NCBI RefSeq assembly: GCF_014596565.1
Contig: NZ_NOIN01000001.1
Coordinates: forward strand, 806,001-870,000
Origin: Pseudomonas sp. PSB18
GTDB lineage: Bacteria > Pseudomonadota > Gammaproteobacteria > Pseudomonadales > Pseudomonadaceae
Direction of reading: 5' to 3'
DNA: 64,000 nt
Part shown: positions 8,991 to 18,907 of the stretch, piece after piece
Position numbering within the stretch: the stretch's first letter is position 1
How the letters are laid out: the number at the start of each line of letters is the position of its first letter
Notes under the pieces: model-generated
Told to the model about the DNA's origin: nothing
What the model saw: the letters and a program-made list of their open reading frames with translations, nothing else
Database searches by the model: none
Translations under genes and position numbers: made by a program

Positions 8991-10385
8991 ATGAGCCGTA
9001 TCGAAACCGACAGCCTTGGCCAGGTTGAAGTCCCGGAGGACGCCTATTGGGGCGCCCAGACACAGCGTTCCATGATCAACTTCGCCATCGGTAACGAACG
9101 CATGCCGCTGTCGGTGCTGCATGCCCTGGCGCTGATCAAGAAAGCCGCCGCGCGGGTCAACGACCGCAATGGCGACTTGCCCGCCGACATCGCCCGGTTG
9201 ATCGAACAGGCCGCCGACGAAGTGCTGGACGGCCAGCATGACGACCAGTTCCCGCTGGTGGTCTGGCAGACCGGCAGCGGCACCCAGAGCAACATGAACG
9301 TCAACGAGGTGATCGCCGGGCGCGCCAACGAGCTGGCGGGCAATCCCCGCGGCGGCAAGACCCCGGTGCACCCCAACGATCACGTCAACCGCTCCCAGAG
9401 CTCCAACGACTGCTTCCCTACCGCCATGCACATCGCCGCCGTGCAGGCTGTCCATAAACAATTGTTGCCGGCCATCAGCGAACTGTCAGGCGGGTTGGCA
9501 GAACTGGCGGCGCGCCACCTGAAACTGGTCAAGACCGGCCGCACCCACATGATGGATGCAACGCCGATCACGTTCGGCCAGGAACTGTCAGCCTTCATTG
9601 CCCAACTCGACTACGCCGAACGGGCGATCCGTGCCGCGCTGCCGGCGGTCTGCGAATTGGCCCAGGGCGGTACGGCGGTCGGCACCGGGCTCAATTCGCC
9701 CCACGGTTTCGGCGAAGCGATTGCCGCCGAACTGGCGGCGCTGTCCGGTTTGCCGTTCGTCACCGCGCCGAACAAGTTTGCGGCGCTGGCAGGGCACGAA
9801 CCCCTGACCACGCTTTCCGGCGCGCTGAAAACCCTGGCCGTGACCCTGATGAAGATCGCCAATGACCTGCGCCTGCTGGGCTCCGGACCTCGGGCCGGCT
9901 TCGCCGAAGTGAAATTACCGGCCAACGAGCCGGGCAGTTCCATCATGCCCGGCAAGGTCAACCCGACCCAGTGCGAAGCCTTGTCGATGCTGGCCTGCCA
10001 GGTCATGGGCAACGACGTGACCATCGGTTTTGCCGCCAGCCAGGGCCATTTGCAGCTGAACGTGTTCAAGCCGGTGATCATTCACAACCTGCTGCAATCG
10101 ATCCGCCTGCTGGCCGACGGCTGCAGCAACTTCCAGCAACACTGCATCGCCGGGCTCGAACCCGATGGCGAACAGATGGCCGCCCACCTGGAGCGCGGGT
10201 TGATGCTGGTGACGGCGTTGAACCCGCATATCGGCTACGACAAATCCGCCGAGATCGCCAAGAAGGCCTACAGCGAAGGGCTGACCCTGCGCGAGGCTGC
10301 GTTGCAATTGGGCTATCTGACCGACGAGGAGTTCGACGCCTGGGTGCGGCCGGAAAACATGCTGGAAGCCGGTAGCCAGGGCTGA
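8991..10385 (+). CDS. fumC: Class II fumarate hydratase FumC
   Basis: A 464-residue class II fumarase, the iron-independent enzyme converting fumarate to malate in the TCA cycle. Visible family marks are the [14 protein letters not shown] segment, the [10 protein letters not shown] region and the superfamily signature [11 protein letters not shown]. The length matches E. coli FumC (467). AGGAG lies 9 nt before the ATG. In pseudomonads FumC paralogues include an iron-starvation-induced copy next to sodA; here neighbours are unrelated, so no iron control is deduced. Its 3' side is followed by a REP doublet. Confidence 0.95.
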   Translation: MSRIETDSLGQVEVPEDAYWGAQTQRSMINFAIGNERMPLSVLHALALIKKAAARVNDRNGDLPADIARLIEQAADEVLDGQHDDQFPLVVWQTGSGTQSNMNVNEVIAGRANELAGNPRGGKTPVHPNDHVNRSQSSNDCFPTAMHIAAVQAVHKQLLPAISELSGGLAELAARHLKLVKTGRTHMMDATPITFGQELSAFIAQLDYAERAIRAALPAVCELAQGGTAVGTGLNSPHGFGEAIAAELAALSGLPFVTAPNKFAALAGHEPLTTLSGALKTLAVTLMKIANDLRLLGSGPRAGFAEVKLPANEPGSSIMPGKVNPTQCEALSMLACQVMGNDVTIGFAASQGHLQLNVFKPVIIHNLLQSIRLLADGCSNFQQHCIAGLEPDGEQMAAHLERGLMLVTALNPHIGYDKSAEIAKKAYSEGLTLREAALQLGYLTDEEFDAWVRPENMLEAGSQG

Positions 10386-10410
10386 ACTCTGGTTGACAGG
10401 AAGTGAGCCT

Positions 10411-10503
10411 TCGCGAGCAGGCTCGTTCCCACAAGGGATCCCGGTCGAACCCGGGATTTGCATACGCTGAAGATCCAATGTGGGAGCGAGCCTGCTCGCG
10501 ATG
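10411..10503. repeat. REP doublet (REPIN-like) after fumC
   Basis: Two inverted copies, 10411-10434 (GCGAGCAGGCTCGTTCCC) and 10479-10503 (GGGAGCGAGCCTGCTCGCG), flank about 45 nt that contain a small CCCGGG palindrome. It fills the gap between the convergent fumC and EamA genes and may help end transcription from both. Confidence 0.85.
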
Positions 10504-10540
10504 AGGCCGGTCGACTCACATCACTGTCACCTGCAGGCCG

Positions 10541-11503
10541 CTACCGCTCCACAGCCAACCGCTCACGCCGGGCCCTCAGCCCGGCAATCAGCGAAGGCCC
10601 CAACGCCACCAGCGCTGATCCCACCACCACCAGCACCGCCCCGCCATAGCCCAACAGATTGATCTGCTCGGCATGCACATAGTCGGGCCACCACCAGGCA
10701 GCCACGGCCACCGCCGCGAAGGTCACCAGCGGCGTGATCGCCAGGGTCGCGCTGACCCGCGAGGCTTCCCAGTGGGCCAGGGCCTCGGCAAAAGCGCCGT
10801 AGGCAATCAGGGTGTTGAGGCAGCAGGCAAACAACAGCCAGCCTTGCAGAGGGCTCAACTGCAGCGCTTCCAACGGATGGACCCACGGCGTGAGCAGCAA
10901 CGCACAGAACAGGTAGATCACCATCATCACCTGCAACGAATTCCACACCGTCAACAATTGCTTCTGGCCCAGGGCATAGAACGTCCAGACCGCCGACGCC
11001 AGCAACACCATCAAGACCCCGGCGGTGTATTCGCTCAGGGAGGTCAGCAACTCGGCAAGGCGCTGGTTGAAAAACAGCGCGAAGCCGATCAGCAGCACCA
11101 ACAGGCCAATCCCCTGCCCCAGGCTGAAACGCTCCTTGAACACAAACAGGCTGGCGACCAGCAGCAGGATCGGCCCCATCTGCACCACCAATTGCGCGGT
11201 GCCGGGACTCAAGCGATTCAAGCCCATCAGATACAACACATAGTTGCCCACCAGCCCCAGCACCGCCATCGCCACCAACCAGCCCCCCCGCGGCCCCAGC
11301 ACCTTGTGGCTGGGCAGGCGTCGGGTAGCCGAGAGATAGATGAACAGCAAGCCGCCGGACACCAGCAAGCGAAACCAGGTTACGGTGACCGGATCCATCA
11401 CCTGCAGCACTTGCTTGAGCTTGATCGGCAGGATTCCCCACAGCAGGGCGGTCAGCAAGGCAAGGAACAGGCCGTAGACCCAGCGACCGGACGAAATGTG
11501 CAT
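10541..11503 (-). CDS. EamA/DMT family transporter (RarD-like)
   Basis: A 320-residue inner-membrane protein with about ten hydrophobic helices in two EamA repeats. The N-terminus, with the LLWGILPIKLKQVL region and MDPVTVTWFRLL, resembles the RarD branch of drug/metabolite transporters. The C-terminal second repeat ends in YGGAVLVVVGSALVAL. Start ATG 11503 is chosen because the first membrane helix begins immediately after it; upstream in-frame sequence is not membrane-like and lacks support. The substrate is unknown. The gene is divergent from the small DUF6316 gene at 11706. Confidence 0.85.
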   Translation of the reverse strand: MHISSGRWVYGLFLALLTALLWGILPIKLKQVLQVMDPVTVTWFRLLVSGGLLFIYLSATRRLPSHKVLGPRGGWLVAMAVLGLVGNYVLYLMGLNRLSPGTAQLVVQMGPILLLVASLFVFKERFSLGQGIGLLVLLIGFALFFNQRLAELLTSLSEYTAGVLMVLLASAVWTFYALGQKQLLTVWNSLQVMMVIYLFCALLLTPWVHPLEALQLSPLQGWLLFACCLNTLIAYGAFAEALAHWEASRVSATLAITPLVTFAAVAVAAWWWPDYVHAEQINLLGYGGAVLVVVGSALVALGPSLIAGLRARRERLAVER

Positions 11504-11705
11504 GCAATCCCCGAGGCTCAAGAAAAGAGCGACTATTCTAGTGGGAGATGGCTTGGCGACACAGGGACAGTTACGCACTAACAGTTCAAAGGTCGTTCGC
11601 GGAAAACGAGAGATGGCACATTGCCGCCTATCGGCTGGCCAAGCGCCAGTTGTCGCTACCGCATAAACTTCACTCAACCGATTTCGACGCTTTCTTGGAG
11701 CCCCC

Positions 11706-11903
11706 ATGCTTGGCAAACGCGCCCAGGACCTCGCCCCTGCGATGGTCTTTCCCAGTGACCGGATCTGCCGGATAAACGGTGAATTCTATTTCAGTACCCG
11801 GGAAGGAACCCAGGAAGGACCGTTTGCCAGTCGCGAAGCAGCGGAACAAGAGGTCGCGGCGTATATCGAGCGGATGCAGAAAGCGCTTGAGATCGCCAGC
11901 TGA
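11706..11903 (+). CDS. Small DUF6316-like protein
   Basis: A 65-residue protein with aromatic-rich INGEFYFSTREG and GPFASREAAEQEVAAYI, matching the small DUF6316 family common in Pseudomonas. The pattern suggests a compact beta strand pair followed by a helix. A GAGCCCCC purine-poor leader precedes the ATG, so the ribosome site is weak. There is no signal peptide or membrane segment. Function unknown; the gene stands alone, ending shortly before a hairpin. Confidence 0.7.
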   Translation: MLGKRAQDLAPAMVFPSDRICRINGEFYFSTREGTQEGPFASREAAEQEVAAYIERMQKALEIAS

Positions 11904-11922
11904 CAAAGGATTACCCAGACCT

Positions 11923-11951
11923 GTGGCGAGGGGGTTTATCCCCTCGCCACA
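11923..11951. repeat. Hairpin between DUF6316 gene and thiolase gene
   Basis: The arms TGTGGCGAGGGG and CCCCTCGCCACA enclose a short TTTAT-type loop, giving a near-perfect long stem. It lies between convergent 3' ends, so it may act as a bidirectional transcription stop, although no T run follows. The arm sequence belongs to the same GTGGCGAGGG repeat class as 23760-23853. Confidence 0.7.
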
Positions 11952-11977
11952 GATATTGTCTTTCCTCGGCTTCGCGT

Positions 11978-13162
11978 TTAACGCACCGCCTCGAACAACC
12001 CCGTCGCCCCCATCCCGCCACCCACGCACATGGTCACGATGCCGTAGCGCAGGTTGCGCCGTTGCAGCTCCCGCACCAGATGTCCGACCTGGCGCGAGCC
12101 GGTCATGCCGAATGGATGGCCGATGGCAATCGAGCCGCCGTTGACGTTGTACTTTTCATTGTCGATTTCCAGGCGATCACGGCTGTACAGGCACTGGGAC
12201 GCGAACGCCTCGTTGAGTTCCCACATATCGATGTCGGCGACCCGCAGGCCTTTGGTCTTGAGCAGTTTCGGCACCGAGAACACCGGACCAATGCCCATTT
12301 CGTCCGGCGCGCAACCGGCCACGGTAAAGCCGCGGAAAAACGCCTTGGGCTTGAGCCCCAGCGCCAGGGCTTTTTCCAAGCTCATCACCAGGGTCATCGA
12401 GGCGCCGTCGGACAGTTGCGATGAGTTGCCCGCCGTCACCGAACCGTCTTCGGCAAACACCGGTTTCAGGCCGGCCAGGCTTTCGTAGGTGGTGTCCGGG
12501 CGGTTGCAATCGTCGCGGTCGACCACGCCATCAAGGATCTGCACGGCACCGGTATTTTTATCCTCCACCTTGTACTTGACCGCCATCGGTACGATCTCGT
12601 CATCGAACAGCCCTGCCGCCTGGGCCCTGGCTGTGCGTTGCTGGCTTTGCAAGGCATAGCGGTCCTGTGCTTCGCGGCTAACCTGGTAACGGCGGGCGAC
12701 GATCTCGGCGGTCTGGCCCATGGGGAAATAGATCCCCGGTACCTGCTCCTTGAGCAGCGGGTTGATCAGGTTGTCGGTATTGACACTTTTCATCGTCAGA
12801 CTGATGGACTCCACGCCCCCGGCGACGATGATGTCGCTGCAACCCGAGGCGATCTGGTTGGCGGCAATGGCGATGGCTTGCAGGCCCGAGGAACAGAAGC
12901 GGTTGAGGGTCATGCCGGCGGTGCCGATGCCCAGGTGGGAAAGCACCGCCACGTTACGGCCGATGTTGTAGCCCTGGGCCCCCTCGTTGGAACCGGCACC
13001 GACGATGCAGTCTTCGACACTGGCCGGGTCGATGTCATTGCGCATCAACAGCGCATTGACACAATGGGCCGCCATGTCGTCCGGGCGGGTCATGTTGAAC
13101 TTGCCGCGAAACGACTTGGCCAGGCCGGTCCGTACGCTGTCGACGATCACTACTTCTCGCAT
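11978..13162 (-). CDS. Acetyl-CoA C-acyltransferase (thiolase)
   Basis: A 394-residue thiolase. The nucleophilic Cys lies in NRFCSSGLQA (about residue 90), the catalytic His in GHPFGMTG, and the second Cys in CVGGGMGAT near the C-terminus. It cleaves or forms 3-ketoacyl-CoA, in beta-oxidation or ketone/PHA-related metabolism. The sequence is FadA-like in the active-site segments but it is not next to a fadB gene, so it is probably an accessory degradative thiolase rather than the core FadA subunit. It stands alone and upstream (13163-13267) only a short gap separates it from pap. Confidence 0.92.
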   Translation of the reverse strand: MREVVIVDSVRTGLAKSFRGKFNMTRPDDMAAHCVNALLMRNDIDPASVEDCIVGAGSNEGAQGYNIGRNVAVLSHLGIGTAGMTLNRFCSSGLQAIAIAANQIASGCSDIIVAGGVESISLTMKSVNTDNLINPLLKEQVPGIYFPMGQTAEIVARRYQVSREAQDRYALQSQQRTARAQAAGLFDDEIVPMAVKYKVEDKNTGAVQILDGVVDRDDCNRPDTTYESLAGLKPVFAEDGSVTAGNSSQLSDGASMTLVMSLEKALALGLKPKAFFRGFTVAGCAPDEMGIGPVFSVPKLLKTKGLRVADIDMWELNEAFASQCLYSRDRLEIDNEKYNVNGGSIAIGHPFGMTGSRQVGHLVRELQRRNLRYGIVTMCVGGGMGATGLFEAVR

Positions 13163-13267
13163 GGCGCTCCCTCATTGCTGTAGGCGGTCAAGAATGGATC
13201 GAGCATAAATCCACCTCATAACCGACTGCGACAATCATTCACCTCGCATATGCGACCTTATCGCCCG

Positions 13268-14761
13268 TTACTTCCCGCTGCGCTTGAACGCGGCCTCCAG
13301 CGCCTCGTTGAGGGTGCGCAACACCTTGACCCGGGCCCAGCGCTTGTCATTGGCTTCGACCAGGGTCCAGGGGGATATTTCGGTACTGGTGCGGTCGACC
13401 ATGTCGCACACCGCCGCCCGGTAGGCGTCCCACTTGTCACGGTTGCGCCAGTCGTCCTCGGTGATCTTGAAGCGCTTGAAGGGGATTTCCTCGCGTTCCT
13501 GGAAGCGTTCGAGCTGGGTCTCCTTGTCGATGGCCAGCCAGAACTTGACCACCACCACGCCGGCGTCGGCAATCTGCTCTTCGAAATCATTGATTTCGCC
13601 ATAGGCCCGCAGCCAATCGGCCCGACTGCAAAAGCCTTCGACCCGTTCCACCAACACCCGGCCATACCAGGAACGGTCGAACACGGTGAACTTGCCCCGC
13701 GCCGGAATATGCCGCCAGAACCGCCACATGTAAGGGTGGGCACGTTCCTCTTCGGTGGGCGCGGCAATCGGCACGATGCTGTACTGGCGCGGGTCGAGAG
13801 CCGCGGCCACCCGCCGGATCGCGCCACCTTTGCCTGCGGCATCGTTGCCTTCGAACACAGCCACCAGGGCGTGCCGACGCATGCGTTTATCCCGCAGCAA
13901 GCCGGCAAACCGGGCCTGCTCGATGATCAGTTGCTCCTCGTAGTCGTCCTTGTCCAGCCGCAAGGTCATGTCCAGGCTGTCGATCAGGGTGATCTGATCA
14001 TCCAGCGCCGGCAGCGGCGCCACGCTGACCTTTTCCGGCTTGATCTTCGGCCGGTCCAGCGCCTGGCGCATGCCTTCGAGCAGGATCCTGCCGACCGTGA
14101 GGCTGCGATAACAGCTGTCCACGCCCTCGATCACATGCCACGGCGCGTAGTCGCGACTGGTCCGGCGCAGCACCCGCTCGCCGTACTTGACGAACTTGTC
14201 GTAGGTCTGGGATTGCTGCCAGTCGAGCGGACTGATGCGCCAACTGTGCAACGGATCATCCTTGAGCCCCTTGAGCCGGGCTTTCATCTGCTTCTTGGAC
14301 AGATGAAACCAGAACTTGAAGATCAACGCGCCTTCATCGCAAAGCATTTTTTCCAGGCGCTCGGCGGCGTTGATCGCCTGATCGAGTCGAGGGTCCTTGA
14401 ACTCGCCGTGAACGCGACCCTGGAGCATCTGGCTGTACCAGTTGCCGAAGAAAATCCCCATGCGCCCCTTGGCCGGCAGCATCCGCCAGTAACGCCAGGC
14501 GGGTGGCCGGGCCAGTTCTTCGTCGGTCTGCTGGTCGAACGTGCGCACTTCGATCAGTCGCGGGTCCATCCACTCGTTGAGCAACTTCACCGTCTCGCCC
14601 TTGCCCGCGCCTTCGATCCCATTGATCAGCACAATGACCGGGAAGCGGCTCTGCTGATGCAACTCGAACTGGGCTTCGAGCAGCGCTTCACGCAGTGCCG
14701 GGACTTCGGCCTCAAAGATGTCTTTATCGATGGCGTGACCGATTTCGGCGGATTCGAACAT
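13268..14761 (-). CDS. pap: Polyphosphate:AMP phosphotransferase Pap (double PPK2)
   Basis: A 497-residue protein made of two fused PPK2 domains, the class that phosphorylates AMP to ADP with polyphosphate. The N-terminal half has the P-loop INGIEGAGKGE, and the C-terminal half has the P-loop FEGNDAAGKGGAIRR with the lid-type motif FDRSWYGRVLVERVEGF. In the N-terminal copy the equivalent lid reads FFGNWYSQML, lacking the DRS motif, so it is likely the less active half as known for two-domain PPK2 enzymes. Length is as expected for the family. It is divergent from mnmC. Role: nucleotide recycling and energy balance using polyphosphate in the cytoplasm. Confidence 0.92.
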   Translation of the reverse strand: MFESAEIGHAIDKDIFEAEVPALREALLEAQFELHQQSRFPVIVLINGIEGAGKGETVKLLNEWMDPRLIEVRTFDQQTDEELARPPAWRYWRMLPAKGRMGIFFGNWYSQMLQGRVHGEFKDPRLDQAINAAERLEKMLCDEGALIFKFWFHLSKKQMKARLKGLKDDPLHSWRISPLDWQQSQTYDKFVKYGERVLRRTSRDYAPWHVIEGVDSCYRSLTVGRILLEGMRQALDRPKIKPEKVSVAPLPALDDQITLIDSLDMTLRLDKDDYEEQLIIEQARFAGLLRDKRMRRHALVAVFEGNDAAGKGGAIRRVAAALDPRQYSIVPIAAPTEEERAHPYMWRFWRHIPARGKFTVFDRSWYGRVLVERVEGFCSRADWLRAYGEINDFEEQIADAGVVVVKFWLAIDKETQLERFQEREEIPFKRFKITEDDWRNRDKWDAYRAAVCDMVDRTSTEISPWTLVEANDKRWARVKVLRTLNEALEAAFKRSGK

Positions 14762-14813
14762 AGGCAGCTCCTTCTGGGATTGAGCAAGACTAGCGGATTG
14801 GATACGGCCGTGT

Positions 14814-14827
14814 GTAGGAGCTCCTAC
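14814..14827. repeat. Short perfect palindrome upstream of mnmC
   Basis: GTAGGAGCTCCTAC is a perfect 14-nt palindrome in the divergent pap/mnmC gap, extended imperfectly on both sides. It could be a remnant of another REP class (which often begins TGTAGGAGC) or an operator; the sequence alone does not decide. Confidence 0.5.
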
Positions 14828-14880
14828 GCAGTTAATCAGCCTCGGGCTAGAATAGCGTCCCGGATTTCACCGAGCCTGCC

Positions 14881-16869
14881 ATGCCCCCCGTACAACACCA
14901 CGCCCAACTCGACTGGGATGACCAGGGTCTGCCCCGTTCTCGGGTGTTCGACGATGTGTATTTCTCCGACCAGTCGGGGCTGGAAGAAACCCGCTATGTG
15001 TTCCTTGAACAGAACAACCTGGCCGAGCGCTTCGCCGCGTTGTCGGACCATGGACGGCTGGTGATCGGTGAGACCGGGTTCGGCACCGGGTTGAATTTCC
15101 TGTGTGCCTGGCAATTGTTCGAGCAATGCGCGCCCGCCGGGGCGCGAATGCATTTTGTCAGCGTCGAAAAATACCCCTTGAGCCCGCAAGATCTGCACCG
15201 CGCCCTCGCCCTGTGGCCGTCACTCAAGCATCAAGCCGATCAATTGCTTGAGCAGTACGTCGCGATCCATCAAGGTTTCCAGCGCCTGACACTGGCGGGC
15301 GGACGGGTGACGCTGACGCTGATGATCGGTGACGCCCTGGAGCAGTTACCGCAACTGGACGGACACATCGACGCCTGGTTCCTGGATGGTTTCGCACCGG
15401 CCAAGAACCCCGACATGTGGACCGCCGAGCTGTTCGCCGAACTGGCCCGGCTGGCGGCGCCTGGCGCCACCCTGAGCACCTTCACCAGCACCGGTTGGGT
15501 GCGGCGATTGTTGAACGCGGCGGGCTTCAAGATGAAACGCACGCCGGGCATCGGGCATAAATGGGAAATTCTGCGGGGCGTGTTCCTCGGCTGGCCGGAG
15601 TCAGAGGAGCAGCCCGCCCCTCTCCCGGCAAAACCCTGGTACGCCCGCCCCACGCCGCCCACCGGTGAGCGCCGGGCCCTGGTGATCGGCGGTGGCCTGG
15701 CCGGTTGCGCCAGCGCGGCGAGCCTCGCGGCCCGTGGCTGGCAAGTGACGTTACTGGAGCGGCATGCCGGGTTGGCAGAGGAAGCGTCGGGCAACCCCCA
15801 GGGGGTGTTGTACCTCAAGCTTTCCGCCCACGGCACGGCGTTGTCGCAGATGATCCTCAGCGGTTTCGGCTACACCCGGCGCTTGCTGGAACACCTGCAA
15901 CGGGGCCTGGACTGGAACAGCTGCGGCGTCCTGCAGTTGGCCTTCAACCACAAGGAAGCCGAGCGCCAGGCGCAACTGGCCGCGGCGTTCCCGGCCGATC
16001 TGCTGCACACCCTGGAGCAACCCGAAGCCGAGGCGGTGTCCGGTATCGGCCTGGCCTGCGGCGGTCTGTTCTACCCCGAAGGGGGTTGGGTACATCCGCC
16101 GGCGCTGTGCCGCTGGCAGGCCTCGGGTTCGTCGATCAAGGTGTTGCCTCACCATGAAGTGCTGGATCTGCGCCGCGTCGATGGCCAGTGGCAAGCCTGG
16201 GATGGCGAACGCTGCCTGGCCAGCGCACCGGTGGCGATCCTGGCCAGCGCCGCCGAGATCAAGCGTTTCGAAGCGGCCGCCGGCCTGCCCCTCAAGCGCA
16301 TACGCGGGCAAATCACCCGCCTGCCGCAGACCGTGCGCAGCCAGGGCCTGCGCACGGTGGTCTGCGCCGAGGGCTACGTGGCCCCGCCGCGAATGGGCGA
16401 ACACACCCTGGGGGCCAGTTTCGACTTCAAGAACGATGACCTGACACCCACCGCCGCCGAACACGCCGGCAACCTGCAAATGCTCGAAGAAATCTCCCTG
16501 GACTTGGTAAGCCGCCTGAACGCCAACACCCTGGATCCGGACCGGCTGGAAGGCCGTGCGGCGTTCCGTTGCACCAGCCCGGACTACCTGCCGTTTGTCG
16601 GGCCGTTGGCGGACGACCAGGCATTTTCCGAGACGTATCACGCCCTGAGCAAAGATGCCCGTCAGGTCCCGGACAGCCCCTGCCCCTGGCTCGATGGCCT
16701 GTACATCAACAGCGGCCACGGCTCCCGCGGCCTGATCACCGCGCCGCTGTCCGGCGAGTTGATCGCCGCCTGGCTGGACAACGAACCCCTGCCCTTGCCC
16801 CGGAGCGTGGCCGAGGCCTGCCATCCGAACAGGTTTGCCTTAAGGGCGCTGATCCGCGGCAAGGCCTGA
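14881..16869 (+). CDS. mnmC: Bifunctional tRNA 5-methylaminomethyl-2-thiouridine synthesis protein MnmC
   Basis: A 662-residue fusion. The N-terminal MnmD methyltransferase domain (about 1-240) has the SAM-binding GETGFGTGLNFL and the acidic LDGFAPAKNPDMW. The C-terminal FAD-dependent oxidoreductase domain (about 260-640) begins with the Rossmann motif VIGGGLAGCASAASLAARG and ends with YINSGHGSRGL. The oxidoreductase removes the carboxymethyl group of cmnm5(s2)U34 in tRNA, and the methyltransferase adds the methyl to give mnm5(s2)U. Length matches E. coli MnmC (668). The gene stands alone, with a REP doublet after it. Confidence 0.95.
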   Translation: MPPVQHHAQLDWDDQGLPRSRVFDDVYFSDQSGLEETRYVFLEQNNLAERFAALSDHGRLVIGETGFGTGLNFLCAWQLFEQCAPAGARMHFVSVEKYPLSPQDLHRALALWPSLKHQADQLLEQYVAIHQGFQRLTLAGGRVTLTLMIGDALEQLPQLDGHIDAWFLDGFAPAKNPDMWTAELFAELARLAAPGATLSTFTSTGWVRRLLNAAGFKMKRTPGIGHKWEILRGVFLGWPESEEQPAPLPAKPWYARPTPPTGERRALVIGGGLAGCASAASLAARGWQVTLLERHAGLAEEASGNPQGVLYLKLSAHGTALSQMILSGFGYTRRLLEHLQRGLDWNSCGVLQLAFNHKEAERQAQLAAAFPADLLHTLEQPEAEAVSGIGLACGGLFYPEGGWVHPPALCRWQASGSSIKVLPHHEVLDLRRVDGQWQAWDGERCLASAPVAILASAAEIKRFEAAAGLPLKRIRGQITRLPQTVRSQGLRTVVCAEGYVAPPRMGEHTLGASFDFKNDDLTPTAAEHAGNLQMLEEISLDLVSRLNANTLDPDRLEGRAAFRCTSPDYLPFVGPLADDQAFSETYHALSKDARQVPDSPCPWLDGLYINSGHGSRGLITAPLSGELIAAWLDNEPLPLPRSVAEACHPNRFALRALIRGKA

Positions 16870-16894
16870 CGCAGCTGAACGCCCACCGCCAAAC

Positions 16895-16986
16895 CTGTGG
16901 GAGCGAGCCTGCTCGCGATGGCGGTGGATCAGCTGGCTTTAATGTTGACCATGCCGCCGCCATCGCGAGCAGGCTCGCTCCCACAA
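16895..16986. repeat. REP doublet (REPIN-like) after mnmC
   Basis: Two near-perfect inverted copies of the core GGGAGCGAGCCTGCTCGCG lie at 16895-16920 and 16961-16986, with about 40 nt between. They occupy the first half of the 262-nt gap between mnmC and the NAGGN amidotransferase gene. The second half (17000-17131) holds the leader of the NAGGN operon with TAAGGA before its ATG and no recognisable promoter hexamers. Confidence 0.9.
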
Positions 16987-17131
16987 AGGCCCTACGACAT
17001 CCCACCAAGCCGCCCCCACCCGTCGGCTTATAACGCATCGATCTAAAACTCACGTCAATCCCACCGGTCAGTTCCAGGGTACCCGCCATTTCGGCGCCCC
17101 CCCTCCCCAACGGAAAAACCGGTAAGGACTT

Positions 17132-18904
17132 ATGTGCGGATTAGCTGGAGAGTTACGTTTCGATCAACAACCTGCGGACCTTGCGGCCGTAGAGCGAATG
17201 ACCCATCACCTGGCCCCTCGCGGTCCCGACGCATGGGGTTTCCATAGCCAGGGCCCGATTGCCCTGGGCCACCGACGCCTGAAGATCATGGACTTGTCCG
17301 ACGCCTCGGCCCAGCCGATGATCGACAATCAACTGGGCCTGTCCCTGGCCTTCAACGGCGCGATCTACAACTACCCGGAACTGCGAGCCGAGCTGGAAGC
17401 GTTGGGCTACGCCTTTTGCTCCGGCGGCGACACCGAAGTGTTGCTCAAGGGCTATCACGCCTGGGGCGAGGCGCTGCTGCCCAAGCTCAACGGCATGTTC
17501 GCCTTCGCCATCTGGGAACGCGACGCCAAGCGCCTGTTCATCGCCCGCGACCGTCTCGGCGTCAAACCGTTGTACCTCTCGCGCACTGGCCAGCGCCTGC
17601 GCTTTGCCTCGGCGCTGCCGGCACTGCTCAAGGGCGGCGACATCAGCCCGATGCTCGACCCGGTCGCCCTCAATCACTACTTGAACTTCCATGCCGTGGT
17701 TCCGGCGCCCCGTACCCTGCTGGCCGGTATTGAAAAACTGCCACCGGCCACATGGATGCGGGTTGAAGCCGATGGCAGTGTCGAGCAGAAAACCTGGTGG
17801 ACCTTGCCCTACGGCCCGCGGCCCGATGAGCAGGACCTGAACCTGGAAGACTGGATCGACCGCGTGCTCGACAGTACCCGAGAAGCCGTTGCCATTCGTC
17901 AGCGGGCCGCTGTGGATGTGGGGGTGCTGCTTTCCGGTGGCGTGGACTCGAGCATGCTGGTGGGCTTGCTGCGTGAAGTCGGCGTGGATGACCTGTCCAC
18001 GTTCTCCATCGGTTTCCAGGATGCCGGCGGCGAACGGGGTGACGAGTTCCAGTATTCGGACCTGATCGCCAAGCACTACGGCACCCGCCATCACCAACTG
18101 CGCATCGATGAAAAAGAGATCATCGAACAACTGCCGGCGGCCTTCCGCGCCATGAGCGAACCGATGGTCAGCCATGATTGCATCGCTTTTTACCTGCTGT
18201 CGCGGGAAGTGGCCAAGCATTGCAAAGTGGTGCAAAGCGGCCAGGGCGCCGACGAACTGTTCGCCGGTTACCACTGGTATCCACAGGTGGACGGCGCCAG
18301 CGATCCCTACGCGGCCTATCGCGCCGCGTTCTTCGACCGCAGCTACGAGGAATACGCCGCCACCGTGCAACCGAAATGGCTGACGGCCAACGACGCCGCC
18401 GGTGACTTCGTCAAAGCGCATTTCGCTCAACCGGGCGCCGATGCGGCGGTGGATAAAGCCCTGCGCCTGGACAGCACCGTGATGCTGGTGGACGACCCGG
18501 TCAAGCGTGTCGACAACATGACCATGGCCTGGGGTCTGGAAGCACGCACGCCGTTCCTGGATTACCGGCTGGTGGAACTCTCGGCGCGGGTCCCGGCGAA
18601 ATTCAAGTTGCCCGACGGCGGCAAGCAAGTCCTCAAGGAAGCCGCCCGGCGGGTGATTCCCGGCGAGGTGATTGATCGCAAGAAAGGCTATTTCCCGGTG
18701 CCGGGCCTCAAGCACCTGGAAGGCAACACCCTGGCCTGGGTCCGTGAGCTGCTGCTGGACCCGAGCCAGGATCGCGGCCTGTTCAACCCGGCCATGCTCG
18801 ACCGCCTGCTCACCGACCCCAACGGTCAGTTGACCCCGCTTCGCGGCTCCCGCCTATGGCAACTGGCGGCGCTGAACCTGTGGCTCAGCGAGCAAGGAAT
18901 CTGA
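17132..18904 (+). CDS. N-acetylglutaminylglutamine amidotransferase (AsnB/AsnO-like)
   Basis: A 590-residue class II glutamine amidotransferase of the asparagine-synthetase type. After Met1, Cys2 (MCGLAGELRF) is the glutaminase nucleophile. The N-terminal GATase domain runs to about 200. The synthetase domain has the PP-loop SGGVDSS (268-274), QGADELFAGYHWYP and the DNMTMAWGLEARTPFLD segment. In the NAGGN system this enzyme amidates N-acetylglutaminylglutamine to the osmolyte NAGGN. The assignment rests on its place directly before the GNAT/ATP-grasp synthetase (3 nt apart) and the M42 peptidase, the conserved trio known in Pseudomonas aeruginosa (PA3459-PA3461) and Sinorhizobium. It is expected to be induced by high osmolarity; no operator was recognised. 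Confidence 0.92.
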   Translation: MCGLAGELRFDQQPADLAAVERMTHHLAPRGPDAWGFHSQGPIALGHRRLKIMDLSDASAQPMIDNQLGLSLAFNGAIYNYPELRAELEALGYAFCSGGDTEVLLKGYHAWGEALLPKLNGMFAFAIWERDAKRLFIARDRLGVKPLYLSRTGQRLRFASALPALLKGGDISPMLDPVALNHYLNFHAVVPAPRTLLAGIEKLPPATWMRVEADGSVEQKTWWTLPYGPRPDEQDLNLEDWIDRVLDSTREAVAIRQRAAVDVGVLLSGGVDSSMLVGLLREVGVDDLSTFSIGFQDAGGERGDEFQYSDLIAKHYGTRHHQLRIDEKEIIEQLPAAFRAMSEPMVSHDCIAFYLLSREVAKHCKVVQSGQGADELFAGYHWYPQVDGASDPYAAYRAAFFDRSYEEYAATVQPKWLTANDAAGDFVKAHFAQPGADAAVDKALRLDSTVMLVDDPVKRVDNMTMAWGLEARTPFLDYRLVELSARVPAKFKLPDGGKQVLKEAARRVIPGEVIDRKKGYFPVPGLKHLEGNTLAWVRELLLDPSQDRGLFNPAMLDRLLTDPNGQLTPLRGSRLWQLAALNLWLSEQGI

Positions 18905-18907
18905 TCG

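Noticed and set aside
13250..15064. A 604-codon open frame opposite pap
   Set aside because: Antisense to a clear double-PPK2 gene and runs into the start of mnmC; no family features.
17153..18715. A 520-codon open frame opposite the NAGGN amidotransferase gene
   Set aside because: The plus strand has Cys2 and the PP-loop; the opposite frame has no motif.
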